From VBCG01 sp044226535 (GTDB lineage: Bacteria; Pseudomonadota; Gammaproteobacteria; Burkholderiales; Casimicrobiaceae), in assembly GCA_044226535.1 (NCBI GenBank), contig JBGAGT010000004.1, positions 124,001 through 188,000 on the forward strand: DNA of 64,000 bases, read 5' to 3'. Shown piece by piece: positions 18,498 to 27,584 of this stretch. Position 1 is the first letter of the stretch, and each line of letters starts with the position of its first letter. The notes below the pieces were generated by a model that saw only the letters and a program-made list of their open reading frames with translations, was not told where the DNA came from and did no database searches. The position numbers and the translations under genes are program-made.

Positions 18498-20362
18498 AGC
18501 TCGACCGCACGCTGGCCGCGATCGTGGTCGCGGCGCTCGCGCTGTCGGCGGTGGCCTTCCTGCCGCTGCCGCCGTTCTACGCGTCGTTCCTCTACCTCGT
18601 GCTGCACTGGATCGTGCTCGCGACCTCGTGGAACCTGCTGTCGGGCTACACCGGCTACTTCTCCTTCGGGCACGGCGCGTTCTTCGGCGCCGGCGTCTAC
18701 ACCACCGCCGTGCTCGCCGCGCAGTTCGACTGGCCCTTCCTCGCCACGCTGCCCGCTGCCGCGCTGGTCGCCGCGCTGCTCGGCGTCGCGCTCGGCGCCG
18801 TGGTGTTCCGCGCCCGCAACGTGCGCGGCGAGCTCTTCGCGCTGCTCACCATGGCGGTGACCTTCGTGCTCGCCACCATCGTGCTCAACACGCCAATCGA
18901 CGGCGGCCCTGGCGTCTACCTGTCGACGGTCGCGGTGCCGAAGCTCGCGCCCACGCCCGCGGGCTCGTTCTACCTCCTCGCGCTGGCGCTCGCGCTCGTC
19001 GCCGTGCTCTGTTCCTACCTGATCCCGCGCCGGCGCCTCGGGCTCGGGCTCTTCGCCATCCACGATGACGAGGATGCCGCCGAGGTGATGGGCGTACCGA
19101 CCTACCGCTACAAGCTCGTCGCCTTCGGCCTCTCGTGCGCGCTGGCGGGTGTCGCCGGCGGCATCCAGGCGCTGTTCATCTCCTACGTCACGGCCAACGG
19201 CATTTTCAACATCACCGTGCCGCTCACGGTCATCCTGATGAGCGTGCTGGGCGGCACGCGCCACTGGGCGGGCCCCGCGATCGGCGCGACGCTGATGACG
19301 GTACTGCTGTACTCCACCACGGCCGCCGACCAGGCGGTGGTCGGCAAGGCGGTCACCGGCGTGGTGCTGGTCGCGGCGGTGCTGTTCATGCCCGACGGCA
19401 TCATGGGGCGGTTGCGGCGTCGCAAGGCGGTCGCAGGCCCGGCCGCTGCGGATCCGGCCCGCGAGGATCCGGCCAGCGCGGATCCAGTCGGCGCGACCGC
19501 GCCCGGCGCGGCGACGGCGCATGCGCCAGGGGGGGCGGCGCAGGCCGGCGACGCGACGGCGCAGGCCGGCGACGCGACGGCGCAGGCGGGCGACGCGGCG
19601 TCGCGGACCCGGGCCGCGTCGTCGGGCTCCCCAGCGCCGCTCCTCGCGGTGCGCGGCCTCGCCAAGTCCTTCCGCGGCGTGCGTGCGCTGGCGGGCGTCG
19701 ACCTCGACGTCCGCGAGGGCGAGATCCTCGGCGTGCTCGGCCCCAACGGCTCGGGCAAGTCGACGCTGATCAACGTGGTCAGCGGTCAGTACCGGCCCGA
19801 CGCCGGCAGCGTGGTGTTCGCCGGTCGCGACATCACGGCCTTGCCGGGCCATCTCGTGGCGCGGGCGGGCGTCGCGCGGACCTACCAGGTGCCGCGCCCC
19901 TTCGCGCAGCTCGACGTGCGCGCCAACGTGGCGTTGCCGGCGGTGTTCGGCGCACAGGCGCTGTCGCGCGCCGAAGCCGACCGCGCGGCGCAGCAATGGC
20001 TCGCCTTCACCGGGCTCGATGCGCGCGCCGACAGCCTTCCCGGCGACCTCAACCTCCACCAGACCAAGTTCCTGGAGCTCGCGCGCGCGCTCGCCGCGCG
20101 GCCGCGCCTGCTGATGCTCGACGAGGTGCTCTCCGGCCTCACGCCGGCCGAGATCGACGGCGCGGTCGCGCTGATCCGCCGCATCCGCGCGCAGGGCACC
20201 ACCATCGTGCTGGTCGAGCACGTGATGCGCATCGTCACCGCGCTGTCCGACCGCATCGTGGTGCTCGACCAGGGTCGCGTGCTGGCGCAGGGCGCGGCCG
20301 CCGAGGTGATGGCGCGCGAGGACGTGCGGATCGCATACCTCGGCAGCAGTCACCGGACATGA
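18494..20362 (+). CDS. Fused LivM permease - LivG ATPase of the same ABC transporter
   Basis: One frame of 622 residues carries both subunits. Residues 1 to about 310 form a LivM-type permease (SGYTGYFSFGHGAFFGAGVY, then HDDEDAAEVMGVPTYRYKL). A linker of about 60 residues includes three AQAGDAT repeats. The LivG-type ATPase follows, with Walker A GPNGSGKST near 416, Walker B LLMLDEVLSGL and the switch region TIVLVEHVMRIV. No ATG, GTG or TTG lies near the start; CTG at 18494 overlaps the livH stop as CTGA and gives MKLDRTLAAIVV, the expected LivM beginning. Two separate genes are usual, so this is a fusion. Confidence 0.85.
   Translation: MKLDRTLAAIVVAALALSAVAFLPLPPFYASFLYLVLHWIVLATSWNLLSGYTGYFSFGHGAFFGAGVYTTAVLAAQFDWPFLATLPAAALVAALLGVALGAVVFRARNVRGELFALLTMAVTFVLATIVLNTPIDGGPGVYLSTVAVPKLAPTPAGSFYLLALALALVAVLCSYLIPRRRLGLGLFAIHDDEDAAEVMGVPTYRYKLVAFGLSCALAGVAGGIQALFISYVTANGIFNITVPLTVILMSVLGGTRHWAGPAIGATLMTVLLYSTTAADQAVVGKAVTGVVLVAAVLFMPDGIMGRLRRRKAVAGPAAADPAREDPASADPVGATAPGAATAHAPGGAAQAGDATAQAGDATAQAGDAASRTRAASSGSPAPLLAVRGLAKSFRGVRALAGVDLDVREGEILGVLGPNGSGKSTLINVVSGQYRPDAGSVVFAGRDITALPGHLVARAGVARTYQVPRPFAQLDVRANVALPAVFGAQALSRAEADRAAQQWLAFTGLDARADSLPGDLNLHQTKFLELARALAARPRLLMLDEVLSGLTPAEIDGAVALIRRIRAQGTTIVLVEHVMRIVTALSDRIVVLDQGRVLAQGAAAEVMAREDVRIAYLGSSHRT
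19538..19600. repeat. 21-bp in-frame tandem repeat (three copies)
   Basis: Three consecutive 21-bp units encode AQAGDAT, AQAGDAT and AQAGDAA in the linker between the fused permease and ATPase. The third unit has diverged slightly. Confidence 0.85.
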
Positions 20363-21096
20363 GCACGGTCCCCGCGCCTTTGCTCGCGGTGCGCGGCCTC
20401 GACGTCGCCTATGGGCGCGCGCCCGCGCTATGGAACCTGTCGCTCGACATCGGCGCGGGCGAGCTCCTCTGCGTGGTCGGCCCGAACGGCGCGGGCAAGT
20501 CGACGCTGGTCAACGCCATCGCCGGCCTGCACCGCGCGCTGGCGGGGAGCATCGTCATCGACGGGCGCGAGCTCGCGAAGGCGCCGGCCCACCGCTTCTG
20601 CGCCGCGGGCATCGCCGTGGTGCCCGAGGGGCGGCGCCTCTTCACGCGGATGAGCGTGCGCGAGAACCTCGAGATCGGCAGCTACGTCCACAAGTCGCGC
20701 GCCGCGCGCACGCGGGCGATGGAAGAGGTCTGCGCGCTCTTTCCCGCCGTGCGAGACAAGCTCGACGCCGAGGCGGGTGCGTTGTCCGGGGGCCAGCAGC
20801 AGATGGTCGCGATCGGCCGCGCGCTGATGGCGCGGCCGCGCCTGCTCCTGCTCGACGAGCCCTCGCTGGGCCTTTCGCCGGCGATGGTCGAGGTGATGTT
20901 CGGCGCGATCCGCGACGTCAACGCCACGGGGACGGCGGTCCTGCTGGTCGAGCAGAATGTGGGCATCGCGCTGGCGCTGGCGCACCGCGCCTGCCTGATC
21001 GAGGAAGGCCGCATCGTCGCGACCGGGTCACCGGACGCGGTGTTCGCCGACCCGCTGCTGCGCCGCGCCTACCTCGGCATGGGAGAAGAGGCATGA
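20359..21096 (+). CDS. livF: Branched-chain-amino-acid-type ABC transporter ATPase (LivF-like)
   Basis: The product is 245 residues. The ABC motifs are intact: Walker A GPNGAGKST, signature LSGGQQQM, Walker B LLLLDEPSLGL and the H-loop region replaced by LLVEQNVGIAL, as usual in LivF. The motif VVPEGRRLFTRMSVRENL is diagnostic. It is the second nucleotide-binding subunit beside the LivG half of the fusion. ATGA overlaps link it to the gene before (20359) and the gene after (21093). Confidence 0.9.
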   Translation: MSTVPAPLLAVRGLDVAYGRAPALWNLSLDIGAGELLCVVGPNGAGKSTLVNAIAGLHRALAGSIVIDGRELAKAPAHRFCAAGIAVVPEGRRLFTRMSVRENLEIGSYVHKSRAARTRAMEEVCALFPAVRDKLDAEAGALSGGQQQMVAIGRALMARPRLLLLDEPSLGLSPAMVEVMFGAIRDVNATGTAVLLVEQNVGIALALAHRACLIEEGRIVATGSPDAVFADPLLRRAYLGMGEEA

Positions 21097-21659
21097 CCAC
21101 ATCGCAACGCCAGGTGATCGGCATCATCGTCGGCAGCAACCGCCGCGAGTCGATCAATCGCCGGCTCGCCAAGGCCATGGCGAAGCTCCTCGCCGGCCGC
21201 TTCGAGATCCGCTGGATCGCCATCGACGGGCTGCCGATGTACAACCAGGACCACGAAGGCAACCGCCCCGCCGTTGTGGATCGCTTCACCGCCGAAGTCC
21301 GCGGCGTGGACGCGCTGCTCTTCGTCACGCCCGAGCACAACCGCTCGATCACGGCGCTGCTCAAGAACGCGCTCGACTGGGGCTCGAAGCCCACCGGCCA
21401 GAACGTCTGGCGCGGCAAGCCCGCGGCCATCACCGGCACGTCGTTCGGCGCCATCGGCACGGCCGTCGGTCAGCAGCATCTGCGGCAGATCCTCGGCATC
21501 CTCGGCATGACGGTCATGGGCGGCGAAGCCTACATCTCCTTCAAGCCCGACCCCGTCGACGAGGACGGCAACTTCCTCGACGAGTCGAAGCGCGCATTCT
21601 GCGCCGCGTACATGGACCAGTTCGCCGCGCTGGTGGGGCGTTTCGCGCGCACCGGCTGA
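21093..21659 (+). CDS. NADPH-dependent FMN reductase (flavodoxin-like, SsuE/ArsH superfamily)
   Basis: The product is 188 residues. The FMN phosphate loop is GSNRRESINRRLAKA, and VTPEHNRSITALLKNALDWG is the conserved block of NAD(P)H-dependent FMN or quinone reductases. The enzyme reduces flavin or quinones with NAD(P)H. Its ATGA overlap with the transporter ATPase places it in the liv-type operon. This suggests, without proving it, that the imported compound is processed by a flavin-dependent step. Confidence 0.85.
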   Translation: MTTSQRQVIGIIVGSNRRESINRRLAKAMAKLLAGRFEIRWIAIDGLPMYNQDHEGNRPAVVDRFTAEVRGVDALLFVTPEHNRSITALLKNALDWGSKPTGQNVWRGKPAAITGTSFGAIGTAVGQQHLRQILGILGMTVMGGEAYISFKPDPVDEDGNFLDESKRAFCAAYMDQFAALVGRFARTG

Positions 21660-21676
21660 GCCCGCGAACACGCGGC

Positions 21677-21732
21677 GTCATCCCCGCGAAAGCGGGGACC
21701 CACGGATGGTTCCCCGCTTTCGCGGGGATGAC
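21677..21732. repeat. dRS3/REP-like inverted repeat pair, possible terminator
   Basis: Two GTCATCCCCGCGAAAGCGGGG elements face each other and can form a long stem. The pair stands just after the liv-type operon and before cysH, where it could stop or attenuate transcription. Confidence 0.8.
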
Positions 21733-21876
21733 AGTGCACCGCGCCGTTAGAACCGGCGGCGATCACGCCATGACGCCGCGCGTTACAAGCACAGCGCGAC
21801 AAATTCCTTCCGCCGCGCGGGCCGCGGCCCGTAACCTGCAGCCGTCGCCGCTTCCGCGGCCCGAGAACGACTGCTC

Positions 21877-22671
21877 TTGCCCGTGTCCGCCGCAGCTTCC
21901 TCCCACCTCGCCGAGGCGTCGCCCCCTGACGCAGCGGCCACCACGCAGCCTGCCCGGGTCGCGGTGCTCGAGCGCACGCTCGCCTCGATCGCGCAACGCC
22001 ATCCGCGCGCCGTGCTGGCCTCGAGCTTCGGGCTGGAGGACATGGTGCTCATCGACGCCATCGCGCGTGGCGGGCTGCCCATCGCCGTGTTCACGCTCGA
22101 CACGGGCCGCCTGCCCGGCGAGACACATGCGCTGATCGACCGCGTTCGCGAACGCTACGGCCTCGTGGTCGAGGTGTTCCACCCCGATGCAGGTGCGCTG
22201 GACGCGTACGTTGCCGCACACGGCCAGAACGGCTTCTACCGCAGCCTGGAGGCGCGCACCGCCTGCTGCGCGGTGCGCAAGACCGCCCCGCTCGAGCGCG
22301 CGCTGGCCGGCCGCGATGCCTGGATCACGGGCCTGCGCCGCGCCCAGTCGGCCACGCGCACGACCATCGAGGACACGGCATTCGATACCGATCACCGCAT
22401 GCAGAAGTTCAACCCCCTCGCCGCCTGGAGCGACGACGCGGTGCGCGCCTACATCGATGCCTTCGCGGTGCCGTACAACACGCTGCATGACCAGGGCTAT
22501 CCCAGCATCGGCTGCGCGCCCTGCACCCGCGCGGTGCTGCCGGGCGAGGACATCCGCGCGGGGCGCTGGTGGTGGGAGAACGCGGCCTCGCGCGAATGCG
22601 GCCTGCACCGCAAGCCACTCGACGTCGCGGTGCGCACGATTCCGGTCGCCGCCGCCGCGGAGGCGCACTGA
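21877..22671 (+). CDS. cysH: Assimilatory adenylyl-sulfate (APS) reductase, CysH
   Basis: The product is 264 residues. The PP-loop-derived region VLASSFGLEDMVLIDAI is followed by the double-cysteine motifs CCAVRK and GCAPCTRAV, which ligate the [4Fe-4S] cluster of APS reductases, and by the C-terminal ECGLH holding the catalytic cysteine. The cluster motifs show that it uses APS rather than PAPS, making sulfite with thioredoxin as donor. The start is uncertain: TTG at 21877 or GTG at 21883. TGATG overlaps tie it to cysD. The gene layout cysH-cysD-cysN gives sulfate activation and reduction in one operon, without the need for an APS kinase. Confidence 0.9.
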   Translation: MPVSAAASSHLAEASPPDAAATTQPARVAVLERTLASIAQRHPRAVLASSFGLEDMVLIDAIARGGLPIAVFTLDTGRLPGETHALIDRVRERYGLVVEVFHPDAGALDAYVAAHGQNGFYRSLEARTACCAVRKTAPLERALAGRDAWITGLRRAQSATRTTIEDTAFDTDHRMQKFNPLAAWSDDAVRAYIDAFAVPYNTLHDQGYPSIGCAPCTRAVLPGEDIRAGRWWWENAASRECGLHRKPLDVAVRTIPVAAAAEAH

Positions 22672-23594
22672 TGCCCAGGGATTCGACAGGCGGCAACGGC
22701 GCCGACGCCCGCCTCGACTGGCTCGAGGGCGAATCGGTGCACATCCTGCGCGAGGTGGCGGGCCAGTGCGCCAATCCCGCGCTGCTCTTCTCCGGCGGCA
22801 AGGACTCGCTGGTGCTGCTGCGCCTCGCCGAGAAGGCGTTCAGGCCGGCGCGCTTCCCCTTCCCGCTGCTGCACATCGACACGGGGCACAACTTTCCCGA
22901 GGTCGTCGCCTTCCGCGACCGGCGCGCCGCCGAGCTCGGCGAGCGGCTGATCGTGCGCCACCTCGACGATTCCATCGCGCAGGGCCGCATCCGCCTCGCG
23001 CACGAAGGCGAGCCGCGCAACCGCCACCAGTCGGTCACGCTCGCCGACGCCGTCGCCGAGTTCGGCTTCGATGCGCTGATCGGCGGCGCGCGTCGCGACG
23101 AGGAGAAGGCGCGCGCCAAGGAGCGCATCTTCTCGTTCCGCGACGCCTTCGGCCAATGGGAGCCGCGCCGCCAGCGCCCCGAGCTGTGGAACCTCTACAA
23201 CGCGCGCGTCAACCGCGGCGAGCACATGCGCGTGTTCCCCATCAGCAACTGGACCGAGCTCGACGTCTGGCAGTACATCGCGCGCGAGCGCCTCGCGCTG
23301 CCCTCGCTGTACCTCGCCCATCCGCGCGCCGTCGTGCGTCGCGGCGGCGCCCTGGTGCCGGTGACGGCGCTCACGCCGGCCTCGCAGGGCGAGCGCGTCG
23401 AGACGCTGTCGGTACGCTTTCGCACCGTGGGCGACATCACCTGCACCGCGCCGGTGGCCTCCGAGGCCGCCACGGCAGAGGCGATCGTCGCAGAGACCGC
23501 CGCGGCGACCATCACCGAGCGCGGCGCGACGCGCCTCGACGACCGCACCAACGACGCATCGATGGAGCTGCGCAAGCGCGAGGGGTATTTCTGA
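22671..23594 (+). CDS. cysD: Sulfate adenylyltransferase subunit 2
   Basis: The product is 307 residues. The PP-loop ATP pyrophosphatase motif is LLFSGGKDSLVLLRLAEKAF, and the CysD block GGARRDEEKARAKERIFSFR follows. The C-terminus NDASMELRKREGYF is highly characteristic. It forms APS from sulfate and ATP together with the CysN GTPase. It overlaps cysH upstream and cysN downstream by one base each (TGATG). Confidence 0.95.
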   Translation: MPRDSTGGNGADARLDWLEGESVHILREVAGQCANPALLFSGGKDSLVLLRLAEKAFRPARFPFPLLHIDTGHNFPEVVAFRDRRAAELGERLIVRHLDDSIAQGRIRLAHEGEPRNRHQSVTLADAVAEFGFDALIGGARRDEEKARAKERIFSFRDAFGQWEPRRQRPELWNLYNARVNRGEHMRVFPISNWTELDVWQYIARERLALPSLYLAHPRAVVRRGGALVPVTALTPASQGERVETLSVRFRTVGDITCTAPVASEAATAEAIVAETAAATITERGATRLDDRTNDASMELRKREGYF

Positions 23595-24847
23595 TGCCGG
23601 CGCAGTCGATACTCGACCACGGCGTGCTGCGCTTCCTCACCGCGGGCAGCGTCGACGACGGCAAGAGCACGCTGATCGGGCGCCTGCTGCACGACACGCG
23701 CGCCCTCCTCGCCGACCAGCTCTCGGCGGTGCGCGAGAGCTCGCGGCGCCGCGGCCAGGTGCTCGACCTGTCGCTCTTCACCGACGGCCTCGTCGCCGAG
23801 CGCGAGCAGGGCATCACCATCGACGTCGCCTACCGCTACTTCGGCACCGCGCAGCGCAAGTTCATCGTCGCCGACGCACCGGGCCACGTGCAGTACACGC
23901 GCAACATGGTCACCGCCGCCAGCACCGCCGACGTGGCCGTGCTGCTGGTCGACGCGCGGCGCGGCATCGTCGCGCAGACGCGCAGGCACGCCATGCTGGC
24001 GCACCTGCTGCGCGTGCCGGCGCTGGTGGTGGCGGTGAACAAGATGGACCTCGTGGGCTGGCACCAAGCCGTCTTCGACGCCATCGCCGCCGAGTTCGCG
24101 TCCTTCGCCGCCGCGCACGGCATCGGCGCCGCGCACGTGGTGCCGATGTCGGCCGCCGAAGGCGACATGGTCGTCGACCGCGGCGCGAACCTCGGCTGGT
24201 ACCACGGACCGACGCTGCTGCAGCTCATCGAGACCATCGAGGTCCCGGTGGTCGTGCCGCCTTCGGTGCTGCGCCTGCCGGTGCAGTACGTCGCCCGGCA
24301 GGACGACGGATCGCGCCGCTACCTCGGCCGCATCGAGGCGGGCTCGCTGGCGGTGGGCGACACGGTCGCGCTGGCGCCGCAGGGCCGCGAGATCCGCGTT
24401 GCCGCGCTGTACGGTGCCGCGGGCAAAGCGCTCGAGCGCGCCACCGCACCCGCCGACGTCGCCTTCGCGGTCGAAGGCGAAGTGGACATCGCGCGCGGCG
24501 ACATGCTGGTCGATCCGTCGTCGCTCGCCCGCGCCAGCCGCTCGCTCGAGGCGGACCTCTGCTGGCTGGGCGATGCGCCGCTCGATACGCGGCGGACCTA
24601 TGCGCTGCGCCACGGCACGCGCAGTGTCCGCGCGCGCGTGCGCAGCCTCGGGACGGCATTCGACGCCGAGCTCGGCGTGCGCGGGCGCGCGCCCGATGCC
24701 CCCGGCGCCAACGCCATCGTGCGCGCCACGCTGGACCTCGCCGAGCCGCTGCTGGTCGATCGCTACGCCGATTTGCGCGCCACGGGGCGCTTCGTGCTGG
24801 TCGACGAAGCGAGCCACGATACGGTCGCGGCGGGGATGGTCGCATGA
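23594..24847 (+). CDS. cysN: Sulfate adenylyltransferase subunit 1 (GTPase)
   Basis: The product is 417 residues. EF-Tu-like GTPase motifs are G1 GSVDDGKSTLIGRL, the switch II DAPGH and NKMD. They are followed by two beta-barrel domains. GTP hydrolysis drives APS formation by CysD. There is no fused APS kinase (CysC) domain, which agrees with the APS-type CysH upstream. It is the last gene of the cysHDN operon. Confidence 0.95.
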   Translation: MPAQSILDHGVLRFLTAGSVDDGKSTLIGRLLHDTRALLADQLSAVRESSRRRGQVLDLSLFTDGLVAEREQGITIDVAYRYFGTAQRKFIVADAPGHVQYTRNMVTAASTADVAVLLVDARRGIVAQTRRHAMLAHLLRVPALVVAVNKMDLVGWHQAVFDAIAAEFASFAAAHGIGAAHVVPMSAAEGDMVVDRGANLGWYHGPTLLQLIETIEVPVVVPPSVLRLPVQYVARQDDGSRRYLGRIEAGSLAVGDTVALAPQGREIRVAALYGAAGKALERATAPADVAFAVEGEVDIARGDMLVDPSSLARASRSLEADLCWLGDAPLDTRRTYALRHGTRSVRARVRSLGTAFDAELGVRGRAPDAPGANAIVRATLDLAEPLLVDRYADLRATGRFVLVDEASHDTVAAGMVA

Positions 24848-24950
24848 GCCCGCACCGCACGAACTGTCGCGCACCGCTCCCGGCGCGCGAGCGATGTCGA
24901 TGACGGCCCCCGTTCCCTGCCATTCGATCGCTGCCCCGTGCGGCTTTTTT

Positions 24951-25006
24951 TGACACCCATATATAACCAATAGTTAGTTGTTTAACACTTCTTATATCCA
25001 TTGGAG
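24951..25006 (+). promoter_or_regulatory. AT-rich promoter region of the sulfate transporter operon
   Basis: In an otherwise very GC-rich window this 50-bp stretch is strikingly AT-rich. It contains a possible -10 TTATAT at 24992-24997 and the Shine-Dalgarno GGAG at 25003-25006. CysB-activated promoters have long AT-rich binding regions just here, so CysB control is plausible but inferred. Confidence 0.5.
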
Positions 25007-25012
25007 CTTTAC

Positions 25013-26035
25013 ATGAAACCGCAACGACGCCAGCTCATCACCGCCCTCCTCGCCGTCGCCGTGATCGCCGCCACCCACGCCAACGGTGCATCGGCCGACA
25101 CCACGCTGCTCAACGTCTCCTACGATCCGACCCGCGAGCTCTACCAGGCCTTCAACGCCGCATTCGTCAAGAACTGGCAGGCGAAAGGCGGCGAGAAGCT
25201 CACCGTCAAGCAGTCGCACGGCGGATCCGGCAAGCAGGGGCGCGCGGTGATCGACGGCCTCGAGGCCGATGTCGTCACGCTGGCGCTCGCCTCCGACATC
25301 GACGAGATCGCCGACAAGGCCAAGCTCCTCCCCGCCAACTGGCAGGCACGGCTGCCGAGCAACAGCACGCCCTACACGTCGACCATCGTGTTCCTGGTGC
25401 GCAAGGGCAATCCCAAGGGCATCAAGGACTGGGACGACCTCGCCAGGCCGGGGGTCGCGGTGATCACGCCCAATCCCAAGACTTCCGGTGGCGCGCGCTG
25501 GGCCTACCTCGGTGCCTGGGCCTACGGCAAGCACGCCTACGGCGACGACGCCAAGGCCAGGGATTTCGTCGCACGCGTCTACAGGAACGTGCCGGTGCTC
25601 GATTCGGGGGCGCGCGGGTCGACGGTGACCTTCGCCGAACGCGGTCTCGGCGACGTGCTCCTGTCCTGGGAGAACGAGGCCGACCTCGTCAAGGCCGAGT
25701 TCGGCGCAGACAAGTTCGACGTGGTGAATCCCGCGCAAAGCATCCTCGCCGAGCCCCCGGTGGCGATCGTCGACCGCAACGTCGACAAGCACGGCACGCG
25801 CAAGGTCGCCGAGGCCTACCTGCAATACCTCTACAGCCCCGAGGGCCAGGAGATCGCGGCGAAGAACCACTACCGCCCGCGCGACCCCGCGGTCGCGGCG
25901 AAGTACGCGGGCCAGTTTCCCAAGATCTCGTTCGTGACCATCGACGGCGAGTTCGGCGGCTGGACCAAGGCACAGCGAACGCACTTCGCCGACGGTGGGA
26001 CCTTCGACCAGATCTACCAGCCGGGCAAGCAATGA
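25013..26035 (+). CDS. sbp: Periplasmic sulfate-binding protein
   Basis: The product is 340 residues with a signal peptide of about 28 residues ending in ASA. The mature N-terminus LLNVSYDPTRELYQAFNAAF and the block SHGGSGKQGRAVIDGL are typical of the Sbp/CysP family, which binds sulfate or thiosulfate. GGAG lies six bases before ATG 25013; an in-frame ATG-less extension to 25001 is not needed. It is the first gene of the transporter operon and overlaps the hydrolase gene by ATGA. Confidence 0.92.
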   Translation: MKPQRRQLITALLAVAVIAATHANGASADTTLLNVSYDPTRELYQAFNAAFVKNWQAKGGEKLTVKQSHGGSGKQGRAVIDGLEADVVTLALASDIDEIADKAKLLPANWQARLPSNSTPYTSTIVFLVRKGNPKGIKDWDDLARPGVAVITPNPKTSGGARWAYLGAWAYGKHAYGDDAKARDFVARVYRNVPVLDSGARGSTVTFAERGLGDVLLSWENEADLVKAEFGADKFDVVNPAQSILAEPPVAIVDRNVDKHGTRKVAEAYLQYLYSPEGQEIAAKNHYRPRDPAVAAKYAGQFPKISFVTIDGEFGGWTKAQRTHFADGGTFDQIYQPGKQ

Positions 26036-26646
26036 CGGCGAACCCGACTCCCGTGCTGCTGGTGCCGGGGCTGCGCGACAGCGGCCCCGCGCACTGGCAA
26101 AGCCACTGGCAGCGCGAGCGGCCGGGGACCGCGAGGTTCGTCCACGACGGCTTCGATGTCCCCGACCTCGATCGATGGTCGAAGGCCCTGGCGCGCGCCG
26201 TCGACGCGCTCCCGGTGCCGCCGCTCGTCGTTGCGCACAGCTTCGGCTGCCTCGCCGCCGTGCACGCGGCGACCACGCTGGGGCGACGCCTCGCCGGCGC
26301 GCTGCTGGTGGCACCGGCGGACCCTGCGCGCTTCGCCCTCGGCGAGCGCCTCCACGCCGCCGCGCTGCCTTTCGCGGCGACGCTGGTGGCGAGCAGTGAC
26401 GATCCATGGCTGCGTCTCCTGTCGGCGGCGGGCCTCGCGTCGACGTGGGATGCGAACCTCGTCGTGTACCGCAACGCGGGGCACATCAATGCCGAGTCGG
26501 GCTTCGGCCCGTGGAGCGAAGGCTTCGTGCTCGCCTCGCGGCTGGTGCAGCGCGCTGCCCGGCGGGGCGTGGCGCGCCATGGACCGTCACCCGCGCGCGC
26601 GTGCCGCCGCCCCGGCGAGCCGCAGCACGCGGAGTGCGCCGCATGA
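26032..26646 (+). CDS. RBBP9/YdeN-family alpha/beta hydrolase
   Basis: The product is 204 residues. LVPGLRDSGPAHWQSHWQ is the family signature and VVAHSFGCLAAV carries the nucleophile serine (GxSxG variant HSFGC). The catalytic Asp lies in ASSDDPWL and the His in NAGHINAESGFGPW. These are small serine hydrolases of unclear substrate. It lies inside the sulfate-transport operon with ATGA overlaps on both sides (26032 and 26643), so it is co-expressed with the transporter. The C-terminal 30 residues are Arg/Pro-rich and poorly conserved. Confidence 0.85.
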   Translation: MTANPTPVLLVPGLRDSGPAHWQSHWQRERPGTARFVHDGFDVPDLDRWSKALARAVDALPVPPLVVAHSFGCLAAVHAATTLGRRLAGALLVAPADPARFALGERLHAAALPFAATLVASSDDPWLRLLSAAGLASTWDANLVVYRNAGHINAESGFGPWSEGFVLASRLVQRAARRGVARHGPSPARACRRPGEPQHAECAA

Positions 26647-27584
26647 GCTCACGCCCGCAGACGATGCTGCCGCTGGAAGTGGGAAGCGCCGCCTACGACT
26701 TCACGCTGGCGCGCGCCTTCGACGCCGGGCCGCCGGCGGTCGAGCTGCGCCCATCGCCACGGCGGCGGCGCGTGTTGCCGGGCTTCGGGCTTTCGCTCGG
26801 CTACACGCTCGCCTGGCTGTCGCTGATCGTGCTGGTGCCGCTGTCGGCGGCCTTCATCAAGTCGGCCTCGATGAGCGCGCCGGAGTTCATCGCCGCGGTG
26901 ACGGCGCCGCGCGTGCTGGCTTCCTATCGCCTCACCTTCGGCGCTTCGTTGGCCGCGGCGCTCGTCAACGCGGTGTCCGGCCTGCTGGTCGCATGGGTGC
27001 TGGTGCGCTACCGCTTCTCGGGCCGCCGCCTGGTCGACGCGATGGTCGACCTGCCCTTCGCGCTGCCGACGGCGGTGGCGGGCATCGCGCTCACGGGATT
27101 GTTCGCCGTCAACGGCCTCGTGGGCGCACCGCTGGCGAAGCTGGGCATCAAGGTCGCGTACACCCCGCTCGGCGTGTTCGTCGCGCTGGTGTTCATCGGC
27201 CTCCCCTTCGTGGTGCGCACCGTGCAGCCGGTGCTCGAGGGCCTTCCCGCCGAGCTCGAGGAAGCGGCGTCGACGCTGGGTGCCGGGCGCGGGCAGACAT
27301 TCCTGCGCGTGATCTTCCCCGCGGTGCTGCCCGCGCTGATCACCGGCTTCGCGCTCGCCTTCGCGCGCGCCGTCGGCGAATACGGCTCGGTGGTGTTCAT
27401 TGCCGGAAACATGCCGATGATCTCCGAGATCACGCCCCTCATCATCATCGCCAAGCTCGAGCAGTACGACTACAAGGGTGCGACGGCCGTCGCCACGGTC
27501 ATGCTGGTCGTTTCCTTCGCGCTGCTGCTGGCCATCAACCTGCTGCAGGCGTGGACGCGGCGGCGCCAGGGTGCGCTCACATGA
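26643..27584 (+). CDS. cysT: Sulfate ABC transporter permease CysT (CysU)
   Basis: The product is 313 residues with six to seven membrane helices. The EAA coupling loop is EEAASTLGAGRGQTFLRVI, and VDLPFALPTAVAGIALTG is typical of CysT/CysU. The N-terminal 50 residues are an extension ahead of the first helix. It pairs with CysW to form the channel of the sulfate/thiosulfate importer. ATGA overlap upstream and a 4-bp overlap downstream place it firmly in the operon. Confidence 0.92.
   Translation: MSSRPQTMLPLEVGSAAYDFTLARAFDAGPPAVELRPSPRRRRVLPGFGLSLGYTLAWLSLIVLVPLSAAFIKSASMSAPEFIAAVTAPRVLASYRLTFGASLAAALVNAVSGLLVAWVLVRYRFSGRRLVDAMVDLPFALPTAVAGIALTGLFAVNGLVGAPLAKLGIKVAYTPLGVFVALVFIGLPFVVRTVQPVLEGLPAELEEAASTLGAGRGQTFLRVIFPAVLPALITGFALAFARAVGEYGSVVFIAGNMPMISEITPLIIIAKLEQYDYKGATAVATVMLVVSFALLLAINLLQAWTRRRQGALT

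Noticed and set aside
16323..21096. Assigning leucine/isoleucine/valine as the transported substrate
   Set aside because: The binding-protein family is broad in ligand range, and the neighbouring FMN reductase and dioxygenase-like genes leave other substrates possible.
21736..21876. Riboswitch (SAM or similar) upstream of cysH
   Set aside because: I could find no conserved core or pairing of known sulfur riboswitches in this short, GC-rich stretch.
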